A stretch of 64,000 nt of DNA from Ottelia alismoides (Eukaryota; Streptophyta; Magnoliopsida; Alismatales; Hydrocharitaceae), in contig JAZKJV010009633.1 of NCBI GenBank assembly GCA_037367405.1, positions 248,001-312,000 of the forward strand, read 5' to 3'. Below the pieces are notes generated by a model. It had not been told where the DNA came from. It saw only the letters and a list, made by a program, of their open reading frames with translations, and did no database searches. The position numbers and the translations under genes were made by a program. Positions 21,542 through 32,061 of the stretch are shown here, one piece after another (position 1 is the first letter of the stretch; each line of letters starts with the position of its first letter).

Positions 21542-22503
21542 ATGATAGACCGTTTCTATATTCAGTTGACTCTTCAGGAGGCTTTGCAGCACATCCCTCT
21601 ACTCCAGCGTTCACTTAGAGACAGGACTACAGTCAGGAGGAAGAGGAGGAACCACTACTCAGAGATTCATGTGCTGACGAGAGCCACTTATTTCGCGATC
21701 CAGAACCGTCTGCCGGCCAAGAAGCCAGATTCAGGAGCCCCATATGTCAGATGCCAGATCAGTGAGTAGAGGTTCGACCGCACTCTATTAGACAGCGGAT
21801 CGTCGATCAACCTACTTCCGGCAGCCCTTCTCAACCACTTCGAGTTGGGCACTCTTAGATAGAGCAGGACAATCCTTCAGTTTGCTGATCGATTTGTCAA
21901 GAGGCCGAAGGGGTTGCTTAGAGACGTTGTCGTCACGATTCAGGGCCTGCAATTCCTCGTGGACTTCGTAGTGTTGGACATGGAGATCCCTGATTCAATG
22001 ACCAATATCCCCATCATTCTCGGTCGCCCGTTCTTGGCCACAACCAAGGCAGTGACTGACCATGATAGCGGGAAGGTATACTTTCGCGTCGAGGGCAAAA
22101 GTGTACAAATAGAGATGGTCGAGGACAGCAGAGCCAGAGACAGATTATGCTCCGAGACCACTTCCGATACAGAGCAGATGACATATGCCGGGCTTGACAT
22201 CCACCGGGACTGCGACTTTGTGATTACAGATGACGAGGCAGTATGGGCAGATCCAGATGCACAGGCCATCCTCTCACCTTCAGAATCCGCTAATGCAGAG
22301 ATGCCGGCAGAGGAGAGCTTGGAGAGCACATTCCTGGTTCAGGATACTTTTGAGGAAGCAGAGCCGGTACTCGACCGCGAGACTGATTTTTGTGATGATG
22401 GTGGTACTGATGCCACCTTGGATGACACAGATCCCTCGGAGTCAGATCCTGACTGGGCAGATTGTGATGATTACATGCCAGACCTGACTTCCACTGAGCC
22501 TGC
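21542..22503 (+). pseudogene. pro: Element C protease region and linker (interrupted by element B)
   Basis: MIDRFYIQLTLQEALQHIPL leads to the retropepsin-like domain: LLDSGSSINLLP near 21783, with the catalytic Asp in DSG, then VDFVVLDME and IPIILGRPFLATT, as in the protease of A. TAG stops lie at 21767 and 21860. After the protease comes an acidic linker (DDGGTDATLDDTDPSESD near 22390) that echoes the repeat upstream of the protease. The frame stops at the B insertion and resumes at 35658. Confidence 0.85.
22499..22503. repeat. Target-site duplication of element B, left copy
   Basis: CCTGC precedes TGATGAATCTACG and recurs exactly at 35658-35662 after the 3' LTR. It shows that B inserted as a unit into C. 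Confidence 0.96.
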
Positions 22504-23650
22504 TGATGAATCTACGTTTCATCATCTTTATTCTATCATTTTGACCTTGAAAACCCTAGTAAATGCGTGTAAATAGGCTTAATTCATGCATTTTAGCATC
22601 CATGTATATGTGTGTAAATATTGTATAAAATGCGGTTTTTAATGCCAAAATTATAAAATAAAGAAAAGAAAAGAAAAAAGAATAAAATATTGTAAATATT
22701 TTATGACCCGAAACCCCGAGACCTAGGCATCTCGATGACTAGGTCGATAGGGAATAAAGTAGGGGGAGATAAGGGCCAAAATACCAACACAAATTCCTTT
22801 TTATTTTATTCATTCTTTACTCATTTTGGGACCTATTTTTGGTTCCACTTTTTATACTTTAGATAAAGAAACTTTGTACATGAAAGTTGTAGATAATTAA
22901 ATAAAAAAATACAAACTGAAAAATAATACACAGATAAAAAGTTATGGTCTGAATAAAAATCCAGAAGCCCAACTTCCCAGACCCGTATCTCACAAATGAA
23001 AACTCCAAATGCATCAAACTCACCTTTAATTGTATATAGAATAAAATAAGCTATTTAATGGCGGTGGTTTCGCATTTGGCGGAGCTACGGTTTGAAAGTT
23101 GAGTTTTGGACCCCTATTGTATACTTGTATAGATTAAAATATTCATTTTATTACTTATTCATTATTTTTGTATTTTTATATTTTTATAATTATGTAAATA
23201 TTACTTATAATAATTGTGAATATTAAAATCAGAATAAAAATGTAAATAAAACTCAAAATAAAAATAAATGTAAATAAAATACACAGGAATTATACCTATG
23301 TACATACCTATACAATATCTACTTATATTTTATTAAATATACAAAACATATTAATAAAATAAAATAAAAATATATTGTGTATATAAAAGTATTCTATAAT
23401 TTTAGAAAATAATAAACATAAATAATAAAATTAAAATACACAAAATAAAAATAAAAGAATAAAGTATATAGATATTATACCTATAAGGGGCATAAAAGTA
23501 AACTTGTAAAAATATACTTCATAAAAATAATTAAAAATCACAATAAAATAATTTATAAAATAATAAACATTTTTTTATTAAATAACCTAAAATTAGTAAA
23601 ACAGTTTACTATTTTAAAATGAATTTTTAAATCTTTTTTGCAAGCTTTTT

Positions 23651-23678
23651 CCTGGTTGGTCCACGTGGACCAACCAGG
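23651..23678. promoter_or_regulatory. Perfect 28-bp palindrome centred on a G-box (B 5' LTR)
   Basis: CCTGGTTGGTCCAC is followed by its exact inverse, so the centre reads CCACGTGG, a G-box core. The same palindrome is at 33233-33260 in the 3' LTR. ATTGG/CCAAT-like GATTGGTCCA occurs at the same place in the LTRs of C, D and E. A role in transcription is inference. Confidence 0.6.
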
Positions 23679-23689
23679 GGGGTTGGAGA

Positions 23690-23716
23690 GTTGACCCGCG
23701 GTCAACTCTTTGACCC
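23690..23716. promoter_or_regulatory. Cluster of W-box cores (B 5' LTR)
   Basis: TTGACC (23691), GGTCAA (23700) and TTGACC (23710) follow the palindrome, the first two forming an inverted pair. TTGAC[C/T] is the WRKY-factor binding core. The 3' LTR keeps the first two at 33272 and 33281. C's 3' LTR has GTTGACC/GGTCAAC at 41783-41800. Confidence 0.5.
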
Positions 23717-24100
23717 CAGCCTGCTCAGTGTCAGAATGCGTTTTGTCCCCTTCTTCTCCCTTTTTTCTAGGACGATCCTTTCATCCTTTGGCCTAGATTT
23801 CTTCTGAGTTTTTTCTCCCCTATGACTGACCTTACACGCCCAACGTTTACATAGGGGAATGAAGCCATGTCCCGCCCGTGATCACCCCTTGAAAGTCACG
23901 CCTCGTCCACAATTTCAAAAGGGACCCGTCACTTCCCTTGGAGTTTTGAACCCTTTCCAGCTCCTAGGTTTGCTCCTGTGCGTGTGCTCCAGTGGGAGGA
24001 GGGTGACAGCCTCCTTCTCCAGCCCCAAGGAGCGAGCTCGGCGGTTGGGAGGAGCTTCCAACCCCACCTCCGGCCAAACAACCATCGAGGTCTACCTCAG

Positions 24101-24329
24101 GTGCTTTCGCTCCTTTGAGGATGTTTTCTTTTCGTTTTTATGCATTTTTAGACTTAGCGTAGTCACAGGAGCAGTTTCCCGTCGTTATTCTCGCGTTTTG
24201 CCCAACCGATTCCATCCTTGTAACTACGCCGGAGCGCAGCTCCGACGACCACCAACCTCACTGCGTTGCCACCCACACCGTTTTTCTGGCCCTGGGACCT
24301 TTTATTGTTGCCGTCAATTTTCCTTGCAG
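24101..24329 (+). other. Putative intron in the B 5' LTR
   Basis: CTACCTCAG|GTGCTTTCGC looks like a donor and TTTTCCTTGCAG|GTCC like an acceptor, with T-rich sequence between. The 3' LTR has an intron of the same length, 229 bp, at 33683-33911. It would remove part of the 5' untranslated region. Confidence 0.35.
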
Positions 24330-26091
24330 GTCCAGGCGCCACAGACCCCACCTGGGGGTCGATTTCGCTGGAGCATACACGGCCTGGAGCAGCCCCCGTC
24401 CACCCACGTTGCGGCGGCTTGTCAGCGTGCCTCACGCCATTCTAAAGTCGTCAGCAGCTAGGGGGCGTCCCAGGAGGCTTCGCGTGCTTTTGGAAACGGA
24501 GAAGGTCAACGGGGGGCGGACCTACGCCGAGACCAAACTCGCCGGCGGCGAGTTCCTTCACAGTTCTCCCCCCTTCGACCGGAGCCGTCGGATCGCGGTT
24601 CGTTCTTGGCGCATAGCAGCAATCGTCGGATTGTGCGGGCCTAACCATCGGATCAACATAGCAGCTTCTAATCATAGCCGCACAGATGAAGGGGTATCGG
24701 GCCCTGAGCTTGCGCCACGTGTCTTAAGTAAACGGCGCCCAGCCGTCCGATTCGCACCTCTGGGTATTTTGCACGATACGCCCCGATTGTTTTTGTATTT
24801 AATTATTGATTTCCAAGCTTTCCTTTGTTGTTAGAAACTGTTGGACAATTTGCGTAACGCACGTGCGCTTGGCTATTTTGCCTCCAAGGGCCTCTTGTTT
24901 TGGGTATTTCTTTTTGAACCTGAAAAGTGTCTGTTCAGCTATAATATTGCTGTGCATATTGCGCTAAGGCCCCATACTTCTTGAATATTACATTTCTACC
25001 CCCGGCCGTGTTGTATTTTCTTTTTGCTTCTTGTATTTGTTGCATGCATCTATAAAACCCCAAAAACTCCCCAAAAAATCACATTAAGTCTCTGTTGCAC
25101 AGTAGTTTAACGTCATATTTTTATTTTCCATAATTATTGCATTTTAATATTTATTAAAAATCAAAAATAGCCATTTTGTGCACTGTTTATCTTAGATTAT
25201 CCATAAAAAATATAAAATCACTCCACAAAAATCCCAAAAAAATATATTTTGTTTCTTTTAGTGTGTTTTAACTTCAGTCCAAAATTCACTAAAAATTACA
25301 AAAGAAAACTCATAAAAATAAAAAAACTCTAAAAACCTTCATAAAATTTTTTAAAATTCATAAAAAATCCAAAAATTGTGTTTTCTTTTCCTGAATCTTC
25401 TTTGTTTTGTTACCTTTAATTTAAAATTAATTTAGGAAACTTTTTATACTGTTTGCTCTTTTTCATTCCCATTTTAATTTCGGCCAGCAATTAATTCACT
25501 GTTTTCTTTTATTTTGACTTTTACAAATGCCAAAAATATTTGGAAAAATACCCAAAAATCACAAAAACAGTAGAAAATCATAAAAAGACCAAAAATATTT
25601 TATTTGCTAATTTGTGAACATTTTTATCTATTCTTATAAATATATCTCTCTCCCTTTTATTACATAGTTCATATATTCCAATATTGAAAAAGAAAAGATA
25701 AAAAAATATAAAATATAAAAAGAAATTTATAAAATCAGAAATTAAAAAAATCAAAATACAAAATATAAAATTAAAAATTAAATAAAAAATATAAAATTAA
25801 AAACCCACAAAACAAATAGCTTAGATAGACAACTTATCACATTCACACATTTTGTGCCTTAGTGCCCCGTTCTACCTGTCTGCTCCCTGTGTTCGACCTC
25901 TACACATACTTGCACCTATACACATCTTTGTTGTAGAGTTATAATAAATTTTAACTCCACACACTTTCACTGCTTTACTTGATTATCGTGGGTTAATTGT
26001 TGTTTGAATCGGGATTTTTGAGCGGTCACCGCATCGACTGCGGTTTCGCCTTGTGAAACCATACGACCCTCTATTTTTCCTGTTCAACAAA

Positions 26092-26109
26092 TGGCGGCGT
26101 TGCCGGGGA
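26092..26109 (+). other. Element B primer-binding site (one change from tRNA-Asp)
   Basis: TGGCGGCGTTGCCGGGGA starts three bases after the LTR end. It differs from element A's site only at the sixth base (G for C), inside the segment pairing with the tRNA 3' end. Initiation may be weaker; it could also be a change after insertion. Confidence 0.85.
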
Positions 26110-27468
26110 GCAACAACGCTTAGATCGGGTCTTGTTTGTGATTGTGATTGATTGTCTATTTCGCGGCTTTCATTTTTGCTATTTTATTTTCTTTATTTTT
26201 GATATATCTGTTGAGCTGTCTAACCCCCTCTCTTGTTGACTTTGTGCAAGGTACCACGGATCGAGGGAGGCGCTCCACCCTAGGCGCCTACGCACCCATG
26301 TGAAGCCGGCATCTGCCAGCCGTGCACCGAGGAGACGAGAAGAGATTTTTGAAGACCGAGCTCCACCTTTAGTTGTAGAATTTATTTCCTGCATTTATTT
26401 TTGTAATTTAAGTGAGAGAGAGACCTATATCTATAATAATACAGGTACCCTCGGACACTTGGACTTTCGAGCCTAACTTCCAGGTGTCTGTTCACCTGGG
26501 GGCTCACCGCGGTTTTTTAGTTTTTCTTCGCATTCTTTTTATTTTGTTTTGTTTTCCGATTTTATTTCTTTTGTGTGATTGAGCTCGTAGTTTTAGGATT
26601 GCTTGCGATAGACTAAGGCCAAACACCTAATACCTGGCATGCTCCTATAGTATCGTTTGGACTTAGTCAAATTTAAATAGTCGACTCAGCATCTTCGATC
26701 CGCCGCGCCGCGAGCTCTCCCTGCCAAGTGCTTCTCCTGAACTCGATTTGTTGAGAGGAGGAGGGGCGAGCCTAGACCGGACTCTAGGATTGAAGATTTG
26801 TGGTCAACTTGTGGTGCTTCCCGCTAATAGCAATTTCTGAAACTTAGGACGATTTCATCGGCTTGCATTTGCATATAGATAGGTTTCAATTCTGCTGAGC
26901 ATCCTTGCATGTAGAGTGCTGGAGGCAAGGTGAGCATTTATGCTTTAGCATTCATCATCGTTTTGCCGCTTGCATTGCTTTTCCGTCTCTCTACCCCTGA
27001 TTTTGCCAACCTAGGATCTTAAAGGAATTGACTCCTCATTAGGCACGTGCATTACTCACTAAAAATTCAAAAAAAGTGATAATTAATAAAATTGGGACTG
27101 CTAACATTACTTGACCCTAAAATCAATCAAAAAGAAAATCTTGTATTGGGGCGAGTAATCCCCTCATTGTCTTCGTTTTACATTGCTCGCGTACACACTA
27201 AGGTTAGAGCCCAAATCCTATTTTCAACCCCCTAAGTGTTTGTGCAAATCTTTGACTTCTCACCTAACTCTAAAATAGACAAGATAAAAAGACCGCTCTT
27301 TGCGGTCTCTACCGAGTTGAGTAGGTGAATTGAGGGTTTGATTCATTTCATTTTTGTTTGTGATTGTTTTGTGTGTGTCCTAGATCGCCTCTGCGCATTT
27401 GCGCCTCTTTCTTCACTCTCTTGACTTGACCTTCGTGCTCCCCCGAATCATTTCCTTTTGTTTTCGAG
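26110..27468 (+). other. Element B 5' leader
   Basis: The leader is collinear with C's: TTTCGCGGCTTT just after the primer site, a GC stem (AGGCGC 26268-26273 with GCGCCT 26284-26289), the bulged stem-loop at 26734-26760, CTTGCATGTAGA followed by a donor-like CAAG|GTGAGCATT (26930), GGGACTGCTAACA near 27091 and GTAATCCCCTCATTGTC. This shared leader suggests B uses the same packaging machinery as C and D. TGTGTGTCCTAG near 27381 could be a splice acceptor. Confidence 0.7.
26734..26760 (+). other. Leader stem-loop with a compensatory change (B copy)
   Basis: CTCCT (26734-26738) pairs with AGGAG (26756-26760), GAA bulges out, and CTCGA (26742-26746) pairs with TTGAG (26751-26755) around TTTG. 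C's copy at 6397-6423 has CCCGA/TCGGG. The outer stem, bulge and loop are identical in the two elements. Confidence 0.6.
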
Positions 27469-29416
27469 ATGGACCCCTGGAGCGCATTTTATCCGGACTT
27501 TGCGGATCCTTCGTTCACTCCAGCAGGTCCACCTCCCTTTTATCAGGAGGATCCTCCTCCTACTTTTTTCTGACTTTTGTACATACCCGCCTCAGCCACA
27601 GTATCAGACCTCGGACTTCTATCCACACCCACCTCCACCTCCACCTCCACCTGTATGTTATCCGCCTCCACCTTCACATCCATTCGAGTCTGACCTGTTG
27701 GAGTCACCTCCCATGATGTCCACACTTGAGACCTTAACCCAGTTCATGGAGCAAATGAATTCGAGGATTGACGACCTCACTTGCATGAATAAGAGCCACA
27801 TCGATGTTTCACGATCTGATTTGGAATCATTTGAGGATTACCATGAGAGCTTGCAATCGCCCAAAATACAAAAAAATAAGAAAATTTTAAAAATACAAAA
27901 AGAGTTCGGGAGACACATGATCGAGTCAGACTGTGAGGAGAGGTACCACTTGCCAGATCCTTTGACTACACATCCTCTCACACCTTGTCCCACCTTTGAC
28001 CCCAAGGATGCCGCTGTACAGACTGCTCTTGGCATGCCTCGTGTATATGCTGATTCCGACCTTCTCCCTTGTATGGAGGAGGTCCAAAAATTCAAAAAAA
28101 TGCTAACTGAACCCGAAGTGGTGGCCACTATTCATGAGATCGTCCGTGCCCCACTTCAGAAGGCCATGACTGATTTATCTGCTCCTCTTCCCAAGAAGAG
28201 AAAGCGGAGGAGCAGGTCTGAGCATCACATTTTAACCATGGCCACTTCCCACGCCATCACACACCGTCCCATTCCACGGACGAGGAACACTGCCATACCT
28301 TTCATTAGCTGCACCATCTCTGACTTCACATGTGATCACACTCTCCTGGACGACGGTGCTTCGATTAGCATATTACCCTTCTCGCTGGTACAGTCTCTTC
28401 ACTTAGGGCCTTTCAAGAAAACCAGGATGACCGTACAGTTTGCTGATGGATCCATCAAGAGGCCGAAGGATATCCTTGAAAACGCAGTCATCTCGATTCA
28501 GGGCATGAGCTATCACGTTGGCTTTGTCGTATTGCCCATGGAGACCTCCACAGGGGAGCACTCTCCAATCATCTTGGGACAACCATTCCTTTTCTCTGTG
28601 AGGGTCGTTATTGATTATGGATCAGGAGAAATTCGCTTCCGTCCTGTTGACGAGAGCGAAGTATTGATCACCGCACCTACTGCCGACCAGAGACCTGCAC
28701 CTGATGTGACCACACCTATCTTGGCTGACCCTGAGGACCATGACCTGGATGAGACTATCAGAGAATTTTGCTGCTTATTGGATTCCACTAAGGCCCGAGA
28801 ATTCCTCCCAGTTGAGGAAGACTCGGAAAGAATGGACCTCGGAGTTCCTTCTTCTAGGACTTGGCGTTGTGTTAATGACATCCGCAGGATTTACACGATA
28901 GACACCGTTGAGCGGAGGGCAGATGTAGAGACTAGACAGGACGGACATGTTTCGACTACTTCCACTGATGAGTCCGCTCCTGTCCATGTAGATACTGATG
29001 AGACTAAGGCCGAATTTGATTTAGTTGCTTTTCTTCAGAGATTCGGGCCTTTTGATGAAAAAGATGATCCAGTTGAGATTATAGAGGACGAACAGAGTTC
29101 GACTACTTCCACCAATGATTTCGTGCCTTTTGATTTTGACCTGGATGACACCTCGTAGGACGACTCTGAGTACACTACTTCCGATGATGATGAGTTCGTC
29201 CCATTCCACTTTGATATTAGCGAGACTCCCAAGGCCGGACCTAGCCGTACTTCTCCCACTCACCAGTCTGTGCCTTCACACCCTAGGGCCCCTAAGGACC
29301 TTCACTCTGTCGACCTTGATCGGCTTCCGTCCACCGTGGACCCTGATGTCGACCTGCATCACACCAGATCCATTCCTCAGCGGTCCCGCAAGAAGGTTCG
29401 CTTTCAACCTTCCTGA
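27469..29416 (+). pseudogene. Element B sole reading frame: proline-rich, protease-like protein
   Basis: The natural start is ATG 27469 (MDPWSAFYPDF, then proline-rich). The frame slips by one base in a T run near 27565 and continues open to a TAG at 29156. The same frame then stays open to a TGA at 29414 with the same acidic, Ser/Thr-rich style, so the TAG looks like a later mutation. Visible features: polyproline near 27630, a KKRKRRSR basic run near 28195, and a retropepsin-like domain about 28230-28660 (LLDDGASISILP with the Asp-x-Gly-Ala motif, [10 protein letters not shown]). An acidic tail ends in RSRKKVRFQ. No capsid, zinc knuckle, LRSGR or polymerase motif was found. It could be a relic of gag-pro or a protein retained for its own function; its long open state is notable. 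Confidence 0.8.
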
Positions 29417-29506
29417 TCATGTGTACATCCATCTCTGTTGTATATTCACTTTTGTGTGCCTCTGTTCTCTCTACCGTATTGTTCGTCCACCCATTATCGT
29501 GTTTGC

Positions 29507-30120
29507 CTTACTGAGGACGTACTTTGTCCTAAGTATAGGGGGGTGGACTAGCCGAGTGTTCATTCGTCGTTCCGTATCATCACTCCTGTCGTTGCCTATA
29601 CTTAGGGCTTCTTTTAACCTAAGTATAGGGGGAGTGGTGTGTACATCCTCACAATCTCTTCATCTATCTTTTGATTTCTTTTCTTCTTTTCTTCTTTTCT
29701 TCTTTTCCTTTTCTATCTTCTTCATCTATCAAAAAGGTGCCGCCCTTGTAGACAGTTTTCCATACTTAGGACGTACTTTGTCCTACGTATAGGGGGGTGT
29801 GCACCCCGAGTTTTTCATTTATCTCGATCCTCTCCATTGTCTCCTCTTCTTGTCTATACTTAGGTATATCTTACCCTAAGTATAGGGGGAGACAACCTGA
29901 GTACGATCTATTCATTCCCACCCTTGACCCTCCCTGCTTTGTGTACAGTCTTCTATACTTAGGATTATTTGATCCTAAGTATAGGGGGACGGTCAACTTC
30001 TTATTCGTTCATTCATTTCTTTGTTCATTTATTCTTTAGATTTTCCTATACTCAGTACGAGTTATGTCTTCTCTTTTCTCTCTGATCTATGAGGACATAG
30101 CTCAAGCTAAGTATAAAGGG
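29507..30120 (+). repeat. Array of six polypurine-tract-like stem-loops (element B)
   Basis: Six inverted repeats end in a G run: about 29507-29543, 29595-29632, 29759-29797, 29854-29889, 29953-29988 and a longer, imperfect one at 30045-30120. In the best ones CTATACTTAGG pairs with CCTAAGTATAG, giving 11-13 bp stems with short A/T-rich loops, followed by GGGGG or GGGGGG. The 3' arm plus G run nearly equals the element's own polypurine tract (CAAGTATAGGGGGA at 32063). The last one contains ACGAGTTATGTC, shared with C and D. Function unknown. Confidence 0.85.
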
Positions 30121-30269
30121 GTCGTATATACTGCGTATATACTTTAGCCATAACTCGTACTTTTGTATTTTCTTAAATAATATGGCTAATAATTCTTTAA
30201 AATTCATTAAAAATCTTTAATTAAAAGATGTTGATTATTCCTCAAATTCTTTTTGTATATACTGATTAA

Positions 30270-30620
30270 TAAATAAGGTGAAAATGTTTTTTTGCAAAAT
30301 GTTTGAAAAATAGTTTGAAAATCTGTGTGAAAGTATTTTGAAAACTATTTTGAAAATGTTTTGTTACATGTTTTCAACCTTTGTAAAAATGTGTGGTTTG
30401 TAAAATTTATTTTCTTTGTGTGAAATAAAAATGTTTGAAAAATGATGTGCAAATGGTTTGAAAAATGGTTGCAAAAGTATTTGAAAAATCTATCTATACT
30501 GTCTGAAAAACCTTTGCAAAATAATTTTCAAATGTGTGTACATGTCTGTAAAATTGTTTGTAAAAACTATTTTGAACTATAGTTTTCAAAATTGTGTGTA
30601 AAATTATTTTCAAATAAGTT
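30270..30620 (+). repeat. Imperfect TTTGAAAA-type repeats (element B)
   Basis: TTTGAAAA or TTTTGAAAA recurs many times at irregular 12-30 bp spacing, alternating with TTTGTAAA and TTTGCAAA. The unit is nearly self-complementary. Related segments follow the hairpin arrays in C (39335-39600) and D (minus strand, 46120-46400). Confidence 0.6.
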
Positions 30621-31363
30621 TGATGAATTTATGCATCACACCAAAAAATCTACTATCTGTACGTATAAAATTGATCACTTACCCTTGTAAATTCTTAAAA
30701 TCCACCTCTTGTAAATACAAGAAGCACTCCCGTGTACATAGTTTTCGCCTAGTTTTAAGCCAAAATCTTTTTATTTTCAAAAAGCCCAAAAAAAATTGCA
30801 AAATTAAAATCCAAAAACACTTGAAAAATCTTTCTGAAAAATACAAAAAAATGCATGCATCATCTTTTCAAAAAATCCATAAAAAGTTCAAAATCTTTGA
30901 AAATTGCATCACAAAAATATTTTCTGCATTCTGCATTTGCATAGCATTCGCATTTTTCAGATTGAGTTTGGTAGTTGAACAAGTCTAAGTAAAATCCGAA
31001 GATTGGAGCTTGATTGGACCTTAAAATCTACCTAATAACAGGAACCTTATAGGAACTAGGTTTGAGGTACTTCAGGTCCAGTTGACTTAATTCTTTGAGG
31101 ATCACGGGACTTAGTTCAATGGATTCTTGACTGCCTAAGTAGAATATTTCGGAGCACACGCAGGACTCTTGTTGATAATGACCTAACTTGGACACCTGCA
31201 CCTTTCACATGGCTCAACTCAGTTGGAGTGGTGAGGGGATTGGATTTGCCGGTATGAGATGCACACAAGTGGAAACATTTGTCCTCCTCTAGGGAGGGAA
31301 GTGCACCCCAACCCATCCAGTGACAAGGAAGTTTAAAGACAGGAGGTTGTGGGTTGCGATAAA

Positions 31364-31410
31364 GCTTCAAAAGAGGGATAGTCTACTGGCTCAAGAGGAA
31401 AAACTCCTTA
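31364..31410 (+). other. Conserved 45-bp non-coding block (B copy)
   Basis: GCTTCAAAAGAGGGATAGTC followed by CTGGCTCAAGAGGAAAAACTCC is nearly identical in B, C (40040-40085) and D (minus strand, 45640-45684), although flanking sequence has diverged. No reading frame is shared across it, so it is probably a cis-acting signal. Confidence 0.65.
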
Positions 31411-32061
31411 TGTAAATGCTGTTGTATATAGTATTCAAAAAAAAAGTGTTCAGGCATGTACAAAAATAAAAAGCCTGCAAGTATGTACAAAGTTAATAAG
31501 CAAGCTTGAGTTCCAAAGTCAAATATGTGAGCCTGTAGCAGGATGACTTGACTACACTGGTCTTGCATCCCAGGATAGGTAGCTACACTGGCTACCGTCC
31601 ATTCTTCTCTTCACCCCCTCCTCTTGAGCTGGTTGCCACTTGAACTTAGAAGGGAATACCCCGTTCCTCGAGGATGGAGTTATTGGATTGGGGAACCATT
31701 GGGTTGTCGTACTGAAGAAGTCAGTCTCTTTGTCATTCTAGTTGGGGAGAGCCAACATCACTTACACTGTACAAGTCAGATTCATAGTCGTAAGGGTTTG
31801 CGTATGAGTTGAGATATTTCTGACCTGGCTATTGAGGAGACTTGGGCAGAGTTTTGGGATTCTCAAGGACTGTTGGATTTCAAATTCGGTTCTCAATAAG
31901 GTTCCGCCCGCACTAAAATTCCAAAGGTCCGACTTAAGCTCCAAACTTTGATTATGTGAAGACAAGTTTGATAATTACACTTAATCCATCTTCTTCTTTT
32001 TCTTTTCTTTGTTTTTCTTTTCTGCACTTATTGCATAAGTGTTTGCTAGGGACTAGAGAAG

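Larger units (their letters stand above)
22504..26089 (+). repeat. Element B 5' LTR
   Basis: It runs from TGATGAATCTACG to CCTGTTCAACA. Layout: AT-rich first 1.1 kb, perfect palindrome with W-box cores, GC-rich 1.2 kb, then a long A-tract-rich segment (about 25070-25800). A possible intron lies at 24101-24329. Relative to the 3' LTR it lacks about 60 bp near 24860 and keeps about 80 bp (24376-24456) that the 3' copy has lost. A 200-codon frame at 23859-24461 is not conserved in the 3' LTR and is not considered a gene. Confidence 0.93.

Noticed and set aside
23859..24461. 200-codon reading frame in the B 5' LTR (and a 163-codon one in the 3' LTR)
   Set aside because: The frames are not equivalent between the two LTRs because indels break them, they overlap the possible intron, and they have no recognisable domain. 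GC-rich LTR sequence gives long frames by chance.
29115..29792. 225-codon frame overlapping the end of the B protein and the first hairpins
   Set aside because: It lies in a different frame from the protease protein, its content is set by hairpin and pyrimidine-rich sequence, and it shows no domain.
29507..29988. Regularly recurring repeats resembling a CRISPR array
   Set aside because: The units are imperfect, irregularly spaced inverted repeats inside a plant retrotransposon 3' UTR, with no cas genes and no bacterial context.
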